A stretch of 8,633 nucleotides of DNA from Deltaproteobacteria bacterium (GCA_019314185.1 JAFCZU010000128.1:1-8633), one strand, 5' to 3'. Numbered from the stretch's first letter, positions 1 through 8,001 are shown. Numbers and translations are program-made. Notes: a model not told the origin generated them from the sequence alone.

Positions 1-1
1 G

Positions 2-67
2 ACGACGTACAACTTAGTACGACTTACTCGGATTTTTCCTTCTAGCCTTGGGAAATTAATTATCTGA
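2..67 (+). other. possible 3' tail of an upstream gene
   Basis: A reading frame enters from the window edge and stops at TGA 65-67, giving 21 residues that include the run YNLVRLTRI. Runs of the form YNLVRL occur near the C-termini of several DDE transposases, so this could be the end of an IS transposase, but 21 residues cannot establish it. Chance open frame in AT-rich DNA is an equally good explanation. No terminator-like hairpin with a T-tract follows the stop. Confidence 0.15.
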
Positions 68-124
68 AAATCTATAGATGCCTAAACAACGTGACAAAAT
101 ACTTATTATACATTTTTTAATCCA

Positions 125-139
125 CAGATTGCGCAGATT
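125..139 (+). repeat. tandem CAGATT motif
   Basis: CAGATT occurs twice, 9 bases apart, in the setting CCACAGATTGCGCAGATT. Phrases of this kind recur in intergenic DNA of many anaerobic bacteria in my experience; the function is unknown. Confidence 0.25.
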
Positions 140-263
140 TTCGTGAGTTATTGGGTTAAATTCCCCAAAGCTTGCTTCATTATAACTTTACTATTTTATA
201 TATTATCCAGTTAGAAAAACAATAAAGAAATCGAAATGTTACTTGTCAAGTATTCTTCAGTTT

Positions 264-284
264 GATAGTTATCCAGAAACTATC
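264..284. repeat. 7-bp inverted repeat, possible operator
   Basis: GATAGTT (264-270) and AACTATC (278-284) are perfect reverse complements around a 7-base centre. A wider pair encloses them: CCAGTTAG (207-214) and CTAACTGG (287-294). They lie 46-66 bases upstream of the SIR2 start, where a promoter or operator would be expected. No regulator is encoded nearby and no T-tract follows, so an operator is more plausible than a terminator, but neither is shown. Confidence 0.3.
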
Positions 285-329
285 TACTAACTGGTTATAA
301 GCAGGCCAAAATAGGTATCTGAAAATAAA

Positions 330-1432
330 ATGACCACAGAAGAAAAAGACTTAAATATGATTGCCAAACAGGCCCAAGAATACTATGGCAATTCACCAGC
401 CATTATACTTGGTAGTGGAGCGTCTGCTTCATTTGGGTTGTCTGGTATGGGCAAGCTTGGAAACCACCTTCTAAATACTGTTGATGAATCTAGTTTTAAT
501 GGAGATGAAAATACTGCATGGCAAGCATTTAAAAAAGAATTAGAAAAAAAGAATGGGGGTTGGTTCTAACTTCGGCCACTTTGCTTCGTGACTTGACTCA
601 GTATCCAAATAAATGCTATGAATTCACTTGGTTAAATTTTCTTGAACTGGTATTGTAAAATTAGTGACCTTCAATTTCTAAAATCGTTGTCGAAGAAACA
701 TGGCGTCTACTTAACCCAGAAGATTTGAATGTCTTTTACAAATCATTGAACGATCGGAATTTGTTTCCTTTGGGCAAACTCCTGAGCCATATATTCCAAA
801 GCACTATTAAAGAAATTGACATAATAACAACAAATTATGATCGCCTCGCTGAATATGCCTGTGAACAAGAACAAATTCACCATTATACAGGCTTTAGCCA
901 TGGCTATATTAGAACCGAAATTCCCAAAAATTTTATATCGACTGATCGCCAAGTGAATATCTGGAAAGTTCATGGATCGCTGGATTGGTTTAGAAATGAT
1001 CAGAATATTCTTTTGGGAGTTCCAAATACTATGGAACTCCAATCTGCCCTCACACCTGAAATAGTTACTCCAGGCATTGAGAAATACAAAAGGACACATA
1101 CTGAACCATTTCGGACAATAATAAATGAGTCTGATCGCTCTATAGATAACGCTAAATCATATCTTTGTATTGGATTTGGCTTTAACGATATGCACATTCA
1201 AGAGAAGTTAGTAAGCAAATGTGTCAACAACAGCGCAAGGCTATTAATAATTACGCATACATTAACAGATGGTGCCAGAGATTTACTTTTTGAAAAAGGT
1301 TGCAAGGAATACTTGGCTTTCGAATCGAGTGGGGCCAACACAAAAGTTTACTCTTCAAGGCTACAGACTCCAGTTGAAATTGAGGGTAAAAATTATTGGT
1401 CACTCGAAGGGTTATTAAATCTTATCATATAA
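330..1432 (+). pseudogene. SIR2-domain NADase (SIR2-HerA effector), frame-disrupted
   Basis: An intact relative would be a SIR2-fold NAD hydrolase acting with the HerA ATPase encoded next, depleting NAD in phage-infected cells. The first piece (330-569, 79 residues) has the nucleotide-binding GSGAS at residues 28-32. The second piece is readable from about 680 to 1432 and keeps the catalytic-type Asn of TTNYD (codon 833-835), the His of KVHGS (codon 971-973) and GFGFND (1172-1189). Residues resembling the family's linker can be followed between them only by changing frame: frame of 330 to about 555; frame of 725 at 635-655; frame of 330 again at 657-680; then frame of 725 to the end. Stops at 567, 656, 662 and 665 block read-through. 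The only start found for the second piece alone is TTG 725, without a clear ribosome site. Removing a 68-bp segment near 560-633 would leave 1035 bases, equal to 344 codons plus a stop, close to the usual size as I recall the family. Real decay or homopolymer sequencing error are both possible. Confidence 0.85.
560..633 (+). repeat. 6-bp direct repeats bounding a probable 68-bp insertion
   Basis: TTGGTT occurs at 560-565 and 628-633, with 68 bp from one copy to the next. Deleting one copy plus the intervening DNA joins the N-terminal frame directly to the downstream frame at codon 635, where family-like sequence (NFLELVL) resumes. The extra DNA corresponds to roughly 20-25 residues that, as I recall it, the SIR2 family lacks here. 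The segment has no inverted ends, so it does not look like an IS. It is open in the downstream frame, so a genuine lineage-specific loop plus a one-base indel in the A7 (544-550) or G5 (555-559) run is the alternative. Confidence 0.45.
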
Positions 1433-1441
1433 GGTATTCTA

Positions 1442-3160
1442 ATGAGTATTTTTTCGTTTAGTGACACAGAAGCGTTAGGAAAAGTGTCTGCCGTTGACAC
1501 TGGCACCGTAACTATAGATGTCGAAGATGTTGAACAGCTAAAGAGATTGCAGGTCAATCGCTTGGTCGTCCTTCACAGCTCACGGCCGGGGCAACACCTA
1601 ATTGGTCTCGTCCAGAAAGTCGTTCGAAAAAAGTTAATAACTGACCCTGAAGATCCAGGAAAACCCAATGAAGAAAATCTATGCAGAATCGCGCTAATTG
1701 GAACACTTATTGACAGAGAAGGTACAGAAGAGAATGTTTTCCGGCGGACACTTGAGACTGTACCTGAAATCGAAGCACATTGCTTTTCCTTGGAAGGCGA
1801 ACATCTTACATCATTTATGCAGGTAATAGCCCAAGCTAGTGGCGAGGGGAGCTCTCTTAATATTGGTAAGTATACTCTAGATGAACATGCTACAGCTTAC
1901 CTTAATGGAAATAAATTTTTTCAACGACATGCCTTTGTCGGTGGCAGTACCGGGGCTGGAAAATCATGGACGACCGCAAGAATTATTGAGCAAGTTGCTA
2001 AATTGAAAAACGCTAATGCTATCATCTTTGATCTACATGGTGAGTATGCCCCTCTCAAAAGTGACGAGATCAATTATTATAAAATTGCAGGTCCAGTAGA
2101 TGTGGAAGCTGGAAGAACACTCGAAGACAACATTTTATATTTGCCATACTGGTTGTTAAGTTATGAGGCCCTAGTTTCACTGTTTGTTGATAGAAGTGAC
2201 CAAAATGCCCCAAATCAATCAATGATCATGGCGCGTGAGATTAACAGTGCAAAACGGGAATATTTAGAAAATGGTGGACATCAAGAAATTCTTGACAATT
2301 TTACAATTGATAGCCCAGTGCCGTTCTCTCTGAATAATTTATTGGACAAACTTAACGAAATCAATACAGAGATGGTTCAAGGGGCTAGGGGGCAAAAACA
2401 GGGAGAGTTTTTTGGGAAATTAAGTCGAATGATTTCCAGACTTGAAAATAAAGTATCAGACAGGAGGTTAGCCTTTTTATTTCAGGGCGGGGAGAGTTCA
2501 TTAGAATTCGAATGGCTAAACACATTAGTTGGAGCCGTACTTGGTGCTACTAAGGAAAGCAGCAATGGAGGGGTAAAAATTATCGATTTCTCAGAGGTCC
2601 CCTCTGATGTTCTTCCATTAATAGTAAGCCTACTCGCAAGACTAGCGTTTTCTGTTCAGCAGTGGACATCTCTAGAAAAAAGGCATCCTGTAGCCTTATT
2701 TTGCGATGAAGCACATCTTTATATCCCGCACAGGACTCTTGCAGATTCAGCAGATGAAATTTCTATTCAGATATTTGAACGTATAGCCAAAGAAGGGCGG
2801 AAATATGGCTTGAGTTTGGTAGTTATAAGCCAGAGACCATCAGAGGTGAATCGAACTGTGTTAAGTCAATGTAGCAATTTTGTGTCGATGCGACTGACTA
2901 ATGCCGACGATCAAAACGTTATCAAAAAATTGCTTCCTGACAGCCTATGGAGTTTTAGTGATATTTTACCCATTCTTGATACCGGAGAAGCACTTATCGT
3001 TGGAGACGCAAGTTTGTTGCCGAGTCGTGTAAGAGTTGATGAACCAAGCAAAAAACCTAATAGTGGTACTGTGAATTTTTGGGATGAATGGCAAAGTGAC
3101 ACAGTGGAAAATAGATTACCAGAGGCTGTTACAAATTGGAGAAGACAAAACATACAGTAA
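1442..3160 (+). CDS. herA: HerA-type ATP-binding protein (SIR2-HerA partner)
   Basis: This encodes a 572-residue FtsK/HerA-superfamily ATPase expected to form a hexameric ring on which SIR2 subunits assemble in the cytoplasm. An N-terminal HAS-barrel-like beta region (about 8-110) is followed by the RecA-like core. The Walker A GSTGAGKS lies at 168-175 with Lys174. FDLHGEY follows at about 197-203, as is typical of HerA. The Walker B ends in D422-E423, within ALFCDEAHLYIP. ISQRPSE at 462-468 carries the polar sensor and arginine region, followed by a C-terminal brace. Length and motifs suit an intact family member. The start has AAGG overlapping the TAA of the SIR2 gene, and the gap is 9 bases, so the two were probably co-transcribed and translationally coupled. 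With SIR2 broken, HerA may be an orphan here. A role as a NurA-type resection motor is less likely, since no NurA is present. Base composition is AT-rich like the SIR2 gene and unlike the next operon. Confidence 0.93.
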   Translation: MSIFSFSDTEALGKVSAVDTGTVTIDVEDVEQLKRLQVNRLVVLHSSRPGQHLIGLVQKVVRKKLITDPEDPGKPNEENLCRIALIGTLIDREGTEENVFRRTLETVPEIEAHCFSLEGEHLTSFMQVIAQASGEGSSLNIGKYTLDEHATAYLNGNKFFQRHAFVGGSTGAGKSWTTARIIEQVAKLKNANAIIFDLHGEYAPLKSDEINYYKIAGPVDVEAGRTLEDNILYLPYWLLSYEALVSLFVDRSDQNAPNQSMIMAREINSAKREYLENGGHQEILDNFTIDSPVPFSLNNLLDKLNEINTEMVQGARGQKQGEFFGKLSRMISRLENKVSDRRLAFLFQGGESSLEFEWLNTLVGAVLGATKESSNGGVKIIDFSEVPSDVLPLIVSLLARLAFSVQQWTSLEKRHPVALFCDEAHLYIPHRTLADSADEISIQIFERIAKEGRKYGLSLVVISQRPSEVNRTVLSQCSNFVSMRLTNADDQNVIKKLLPDSLWSFSDILPILDTGEALIVGDASLLPSRVRVDEPSKKPNSGTVNFWDEWQSDTVENRLPEAVTNWRRQNIQ

Positions 3161-3241
3161 TAATTCATCCAGGGCCACGCATAGTGAGCTTATAACCAAA
3201 AAGGATTAATGCAATCTCGAGAAGCCTATAGGATCAAATCT
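3161..3241. other. intergenic spacer at the composition boundary
   Basis: An 81-base gap separates the AT-rich SIR2-HerA pair from the G+C-richer nuclease operon. I see no T-tract terminator hairpin after the HerA stop, so read-through from HerA is possible. The promoter of the downstream operon is not evident either. Confidence 0.4.
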
Positions 3242-4501
3242 ATGGTTAAATTTATCCACACAGCAGACATACATCTCGATAGCCCATTAAAAGGGCTTGA
3301 GGCGCATGAAGATGCGCCTGTTGAGGAGATTCGTGGGGCGACGAGGCGGGCGTTTGATAATCTGATTGACTTGACCATAGAGAAGGAGGTTGATTTTATC
3401 CTTATTGCTGGTGATCTTTATGATGGTGATTGGAAGGACTACAACACCGGCCTCTTTTTCGCCGCCCGGATGGCCCGATTGTCCAAGGCTGGGATCAAAG
3501 TTTTCATTGTTTCCGGCAATCACGATGCGGCCAGTCAGATCACCAAGGCCATGCCCTTGCCTGACAATGTGACTTTTTTTTCTCCCAGGAAACCACAGTC
3601 TGTAAAACTCGATGATTTTGGCGTCATCATCCATGGCCAGAGCTATTCCTTCCGTGCTGTGACTGAGAACATTGCCTCCCAATACCCTCAACACGATTCC
3701 AACTATTTTAATATCGGCCTGCTTCATACATCCCTGACTGGTCGTGAGGGGCATGAGGATTATGCGCCATGTACTCTGGATGAACTGAAGTCCAAAGGCT
3801 ATGACTACTGGGCCTTGGGCCATGTCCACAAGCGGGAAATTGTTTCTGAAGATCCATGGATTATCTTTCCAGGTAATATCCAGGGCCGCCATATCAAAGA
3901 AACAGGAGCCAAGGGCGCCACAATGGTGACCGTGGAGGATGGGCGCATCATTGAGGTTGAAGTGCGTGAACTTGATGTGCTGCGCTGGGCCACCTGCCAG
4001 GTGGATCTGTCTGAGTGCGAGACCTCCGATATGGTTTATGATGCGGTTCGGCAGAATTTTAAACAAGAACTTGACCAGGCGGACGGTAAGACCTTGGCCC
4101 TGCGTCTGGTTTTGACTGGAAGATGCCCTGTTCATGCCCAATTGCTTGATCGGACAGCGCAGTGGACCGAGGAATTCCGAGGCATTGCCGCTGGATTCGG
4201 TGACGTGTGGCTGGAAAAGGTGAAGTTTCAGACAAGCCGCAAGGTGAGTCTTGAGGAAATCTTTGGCGAGGATACGCCAATTGCCGGTCTGCTGCAGTCC
4301 ATTCAACATCTGGAACTGGATGGCGATACCATCTTGGGACTGGTACCGGAGTTGTCTGCCTTGAAAAGCAAATTACCGGCTGAGATCCACAGCAGCGATG
4401 AGCCCTTTCTTGATCCATCTCCTGACAAAATCGCAGAGTTGCGTACTGAAGTGCAGGAACTCTTGATTGCCAAACTTCTTCAGCATGGAGTGACCAGATG
4501 A
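3242..4501 (+). CDS. Mre11/SbcD-like metallophosphoesterase nuclease (YhaO type)
   Basis: This calcineurin-like phosphoesterase of 419 residues is the nuclease half of an SbcCD/Mre11-Rad50-like pair processing DNA ends in the cytoplasm. The metal-binding series is complete: D9 and H11 (ADIHLD), D58 (AGDLYDGD), N93-H94 (SGNHD), H162 (LLHTS), and H194 and H196 (LGHVH). A C-terminal region of about 150 residues is the likely contact for the ATPase partner. I chose ATG 3242 because the protein then opens with MVKFIHTADIHLDSP, as the family does, and AGGA sits 8 bases upstream. An in-frame ATG at 3209 adds 11 residues; AAGGA lies only 3 bases before it. The TGA overlaps the next gene by four bases. 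DNA repair is the likely role; involvement in phage defence is possible but not shown by the sequence. Confidence 0.93.
   Translation: MVKFIHTADIHLDSPLKGLEAHEDAPVEEIRGATRRAFDNLIDLTIEKEVDFILIAGDLYDGDWKDYNTGLFFAARMARLSKAGIKVFIVSGNHDAASQITKAMPLPDNVTFFSPRKPQSVKLDDFGVIIHGQSYSFRAVTENIASQYPQHDSNYFNIGLLHTSLTGREGHEDYAPCTLDELKSKGYDYWALGHVHKREIVSEDPWIIFPGNIQGRHIKETGAKGATMVTVEDGRIIEVEVRELDVLRWATCQVDLSECETSDMVYDAVRQNFKQELDQADGKTLALRLVLTGRCPVHAQLLDRTAQWTEEFRGIAAGFGDVWLEKVKFQTSRKVSLEEIFGEDTPIAGLLQSIQHLELDGDTILGLVPELSALKSKLPAEIHSSDEPFLDPSPDKIAELRTEVQELLIAKLLQHGVTR
4487..4490 (+). promoter_or_regulatory. ribosome binding site for the Rad50-like gene
   Basis: GGAG lies 7 bases before ATG 4498, inside the end of the nuclease gene. 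Together with the ATGA stop/start overlap it fixes the start and argues for coupled translation of the two subunits. Confidence 0.6.
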
Positions 4502-7500
4502 GGCTGAAGCGTCTCGATCTGAAGGCCTTCGGTCCTTTCACTGACCAGACCCTGGAGTTTAACTCCGAGGAGCCTGGCCTCCACATCATTTTCGGCCCAA
4601 ACGAGGCAGGGAAAAGCAGTTCACTCCGGGCGCTCAAGGCTCTGCTGTATGGGTTCCCTCAACAGACGCCTGATAATTTCATTCACAACTATGATCAATT
4701 ACTGGTCGGTGGCTGTCTTGAAAATAGTGCTGGAGAAGAGATTATCTTTCAGCGTCGGAAAAAGCGTATTGGCGATGTTATTGATGAGGCGGGTAATCCC
4801 CTTGATTTGGGTGTCTTAGCTCCATTTCTCCACGGCGTTGAACCGGAAATTTTTGAATCCCTCTACGGCATTGATCATGACACTTTGGTACGAGGCGGTA
4901 AAGAAATTCTTGCACAGAAGGGCGAGGTGGGCCAAGCTCTGTTTGCCGCTGGCGCAGGCATCTCCTCACTGCGGGAGGTCATTGATCAGCTTGAAAAAGA
5001 GGCGGCAGACCTTTTTAAGTCGAAAGGAAAAGTGCTTGAAATCAATAAGGCTGTCAAAAGATTCAAGGAACTGCAGAAAGAGGTCAAGGCGGCCAGCCTT
5101 TCTTCCAAGGACTGGAAAAATCATCAGAAAGCCATGGAAAATGCTGTGGCGGAGCGGGCCGGTTTAGAGAAAGAGCGGGATCATAAGAATAAAGAGTTGC
5201 ATCGTCTGGATCGATTGGAGCGGGCCGTTCCTGAGCTGGCCTCTATTAAATCCTGGCAGGACCAGCTGCTGGCCTTGGAAAAGGTTATTCCCCTGCCCCC
5301 AGATTTTGCCGAAAGGCACCAGCAGGTTAGCCAGGAAATGCGTGAGGCCAGGCAGCAACTGCAGAGAGATACTGACCGCCAGGTGAAACTTGAAGCGAAG
5401 CGCAAGGCCATCTCGTTCAATAAGGATCTCCTGAACCAGGCAGAGAGGGTAGATGATTTTCATCAGCGTCTTGGTGAATACCGCAAGGGCCAGAAGGACA
5501 GGCCGGAAAGAAATGGTATGCGGATTAGCCTCCGTAGAGAGGCGGCCCGCTTGCTGCAGCAGGTGCGGCCGGATTTGACTTTGGAAGAGGTGGAGACTCT
5601 GCGTTCGGTGCTTGCCAAGAAAAGAACTGTGCAGACATTAAGCTCCCAATATGAGGCAATAAACCAGCAGCTTACGCTGGCACAGAAGCAGGGCAAGGCA
5701 GCAGAGCAGGAGCGTAAGGAGGTAGAGAAAGGCCTATCTGCAATACCGGAGGCCAAGGAGCCTCAGAGCCTTCTCCAGGCCGTGAAGCTGGCGCAAAAGG
5801 TTGGAGATGTTGATGCGCAGCTGGAAAAGAGTAGGAATGATGTTGAACTGAACAAAAAAGAATGCCTTGTAGAGCTCAAGCGGATTGGCCTCTGGTCTGG
5901 TGATTTGGCCGCACTTATGGAACTCTCACTGCCGCTTTCTGAAACTGCGCAGCAGTTTGAGAATAGTTACAGCGAGATTGCTGATGAAAGGCGTGAGATC
6001 GAAAAGGATCGTAAAAATGATGAAAAGGATCTGAAAAACGCTCGGGCTGAGATCAAAAAGGTGGAGTATGCGGGCGAAGTTCCTTCAGAGGAGGAGTTGG
6101 CCCAGACCCGTAAAAAACGGGAGCAGGGTTGGCAGCTTTTGCGGCGGCAGTGGCTTGATCGGGAGGATGTGACCGAAGAAAGTCAGTTCTATAATCCTGA
6201 ACAGCCGCTTTCTGAGGCCTATGAGGGATATGTGGGGCAGGCGGATCTTATTGCCGACCGGCTGCGCCGAGAGGCAGACCGGGTAGCTAATGCAGCGACC
6301 TTTCGTGCCCAGGTAGAGACCCTGCAAGAGGCCTTGGCAGAGAATGACAGAGATAAAGAGGCGTTTGATCTGCGAGTACGAGAACTTGATGAAGCTTGGA
6401 TCCGCGTATGGCAACCTGTTGGAATCACCCCGCTATCCCCAAAGGAAATGAGCGGTTGGCTGGCTGAGATGGATAAACTCCGCTTCAAGGTGGGTGATAT
6501 CTTCAAAAAGGAGCAGGAAATCGGGCTGGATGTGAAGCGGAGGAAAGATCTTAAGCAGGCGGTACAAAAAGAGCTTAATTCCATGGGAGAGGAGGGAACG
6601 CCTGCCGGTGAAGAGCTTGGTCCTGTTCTGATTTTAGCGGAGACTGTCTTGGAGAGGATTGCCGGCCAGAAGACGGATCTTGAAAAATTAAAAGAGAGGC
6701 AGGAAAAAGCGGAAAAGGCTTTTCATCAGGCAGTGGAAGATCTTAAAGCTGCGCAGGAGGCCCTGTCCAAGTGGCAGGAGCAGTGGCGAAAGGCACTTTT
6801 TGGTTTGGGACTTAAGGACGAAGTCTCCACTCTTGAAGCCATTGACCTTATTGAAACCCTGCAGAGCTGCTTTGACAAGTTGAAAGAGGCAGATGATCTT
6901 AAAAAGCGCATTGACGGCATTGACCGTGATGCGGCTGAGCTCGAGAAGGAGGTTAATGCCCTGCTTGAGAAGGTGGCCCCTGACATGTTGGCCTTGCCTC
7001 TGGACCAGGCAATTCTGCAATTGCGGACCATGCTCAGCCAAGCACAAAAGGACGGCACCCTGTATGACAAACTTTCTGAGGAGTTAGACTCGCTGCAGGA
7101 AGAGGTTTCTGCTGCCAAAAAAACTTTGCAAAGTGCAAATGAGCAGATGGATGAACTCCTTCGGATAGCCAAATGTGAAAAGTCGGAAGAGTTGGCGGCG
7201 GTAATCGGCAGGTTTACGGAATATCAGAGGCTGCAGGAGAAAATTTCTGATACTGAGGCAATTCTGGCCAAGATCGGGGCTGGTGTGCAGATTGAAGAGC
7301 TTGCCAGACAGGCGGCAGAGGTTAATGCCGATGAATTGCCCGGCCTGATAGAGTCGCTGAGGAGAGATATTGAGGAAAGTATAAATCCTGAAATCAAAAA
7401 AAATTCTGAGGTGATCGGCGAGGAAAAAACCAAGCTTGCCGCCATGGATGGCAGCGCCAAGGCTGCTGAGACCGCGGAGGAAATGGAACATGAGCTGGCC

Positions 7501-8001
7501 CGGATACAGCGACTGGCTGAGAGGTATGCGCTGTTAAAGCTGGCCTCCAAGATTTTGCAGCAAGAAATCGAACGCTACCGGGAAGAACATCAGGACCCGG
7601 TTTTGAAAATTGCCTCCGGGTATTTTAACGATTTGACCATGGGCTCCTTTGCCAGCCTGCGTACCGATGTGGATGATAAGGGTGAACCTATTCTCGTCGG
7701 TGTACGGCCGGATAACTTGCGTCTGACAGTGGAAAAAATGAGTTCGGGAACCCGTGACCAGCTTTTCCTTGCCCTACGCCTGGCCACCCTGGAGTGGCGC
7801 CTTGAAACCAGCGAGCCCGTGCCCTTTATTGTGGATGATATTCTGATCAACTTTGATGATGACCGGTCCAAGGCAACCCTCACGGTCTTGGCTGATTTAT
7901 CAAAGAAGAACCAGGTGATTCTTTTTACCCACCACAGGCAGATTGTGGACGAGGCGAACAGTATTAAAGGGAAGGGAGTAATTCAAATCCACGAGTTGTG
8001 A
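4498..8001 (+). CDS. Rad50/SbcC-like ATPase with long coiled coils (YhaN type)
   Basis: This 1167-residue SMC/Rad50-like ATPase is the partner of the preceding nuclease, gating DNA-end access by ATP-driven dimerisation. The N-terminal ATPase half carries Walker A GPNEAGKS (33-40, Lys39). The following region, including LYGIDHDTL, GGKEIL and AGAGISSLREV (about 120-165), matches the AAA_27/YhaN pattern. Residues of about 170-1040 are rich in Glu, Lys, Gln and Leu heptads, forming long antiparallel coiled coils. The C-terminal half has the ABC signature-like SSGTRDQ (from 1082), Walker B FIVDDILINFDDD (D1113, D1114) and a His switch in FTHH (1144-1146). I see no CXXC in the coil, so the zinc hook of classical SbcC/Rad50 appears absent, as is normal for YhaN-type proteins. 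The start overlaps the upstream stop as ATGA. The coding frame is uninterrupted throughout. Confidence 0.94.
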   Translation: MRLKRLDLKAFGPFTDQTLEFNSEEPGLHIIFGPNEAGKSSSLRALKALLYGFPQQTPDNFIHNYDQLLVGGCLENSAGEEIIFQRRKKRIGDVIDEAGNPLDLGVLAPFLHGVEPEIFESLYGIDHDTLVRGGKEILAQKGEVGQALFAAGAGISSLREVIDQLEKEAADLFKSKGKVLEINKAVKRFKELQKEVKAASLSSKDWKNHQKAMENAVAERAGLEKERDHKNKELHRLDRLERAVPELASIKSWQDQLLALEKVIPLPPDFAERHQQVSQEMREARQQLQRDTDRQVKLEAKRKAISFNKDLLNQAERVDDFHQRLGEYRKGQKDRPERNGMRISLRREAARLLQQVRPDLTLEEVETLRSVLAKKRTVQTLSSQYEAINQQLTLAQKQGKAAEQERKEVEKGLSAIPEAKEPQSLLQAVKLAQKVGDVDAQLEKSRNDVELNKKECLVELKRIGLWSGDLAALMELSLPLSETAQQFENSYSEIADERREIEKDRKNDEKDLKNARAEIKKVEYAGEVPSEEELAQTRKKREQGWQLLRRQWLDREDVTEESQFYNPEQPLSEAYEGYVGQADLIADRLRREADRVANAATFRAQVETLQEALAENDRDKEAFDLRVRELDEAWIRVWQPVGITPLSPKEMSGWLAEMDKLRFKVGDIFKKEQEIGLDVKRRKDLKQAVQKELNSMGEEGTPAGEELGPVLILAETVLERIAGQKTDLEKLKERQEKAEKAFHQAVEDLKAAQEALSKWQEQWRKALFGLGLKDEVSTLEAIDLIETLQSCFDKLKEADDLKKRIDGIDRDAAELEKEVNALLEKVAPDMLALPLDQAILQLRTMLSQAQKDGTLYDKLSEELDSLQEEVSAAKKTLQSANEQMDELLRIAKCEKSEELAAVIGRFTEYQRLQEKISDTEAILAKIGAGVQIEELARQAAEVNADELPGLIESLRRDIEESINPEIKKNSEVIGEEKTKLAAMDGSAKAAETAEEMEHELARIQRLAERYALLKLASKILQQEIERYREEHQDPVLKIASGYFNDLTMGSFASLRTDVDDKGEPILVGVRPDNLRLTVEKMSSGTRDQLFLALRLATLEWRLETSEPVPFIVDDILINFDDDRSKATLTVLADLSKKNQVILFTHHRQIVDEANSIKGKGVIQIHEL

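Larger units (their letters stand above)
61..326 (+). repeat. 11-bp direct repeat (61-71 and 316-326)
   Basis: The word TATCTGAAAAT occurs at 61-71 and again at 316-326, just before the SIR2 start codon. The copies are 255 bp apart and bracket nearly the whole upstream intergenic region. It may mark an old insertion or duplication, or be chance in AT-rich DNA. Confidence 0.3.
68..329. other. AT-rich intergenic region upstream of the SIR2 gene
   Basis: No credible gene is present on either strand; stops are frequent in all frames. The stretch carries a tandem CAGATT motif (125-130 and 134-139), an 11-base word shared between 61-71 and 316-326, and nested short inverted repeats between 207 and 294. 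The promoter for the SIR2-HerA pair presumably lies here, but I found no convincing -35/-10 pair: TTGTCA at 243-248 has no good -10 partner at normal spacing. Confidence 0.5.

Noticed and set aside
1..84. Minus-strand open frame at the left edge
   Set aside because: It has no start codon between its upstream stop and the edge apart from one TTG close to the end, and no ribosome site.
545..569. Phase-variable on/off switch of SIR2 through the A7 or G5 run
   Set aside because: Slippage there, or deletion of the 68-bp segment, would still run into the TAA at 656, so a single reversible change cannot restore the gene.
3209..3241. An upstream ATG start for the nuclease
   Set aside because: It adds 11 residues not expected in the family and its AAGGA is only 3 bases away; ATG 3242 has better spacing and a family-typical N-terminus.
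3287..4309. A 340-residue open frame on the minus strand over the nuclease gene
   Set aside because: It lies wholly antisense to a gene with complete family motifs, and its residues show no domain; it is a shadow of the coding strand's codon bias.
4498..8001. Rad50-type zinc hook in the coiled coil
   Set aside because: The few cysteines are scattered and none forms a CXXC pair.
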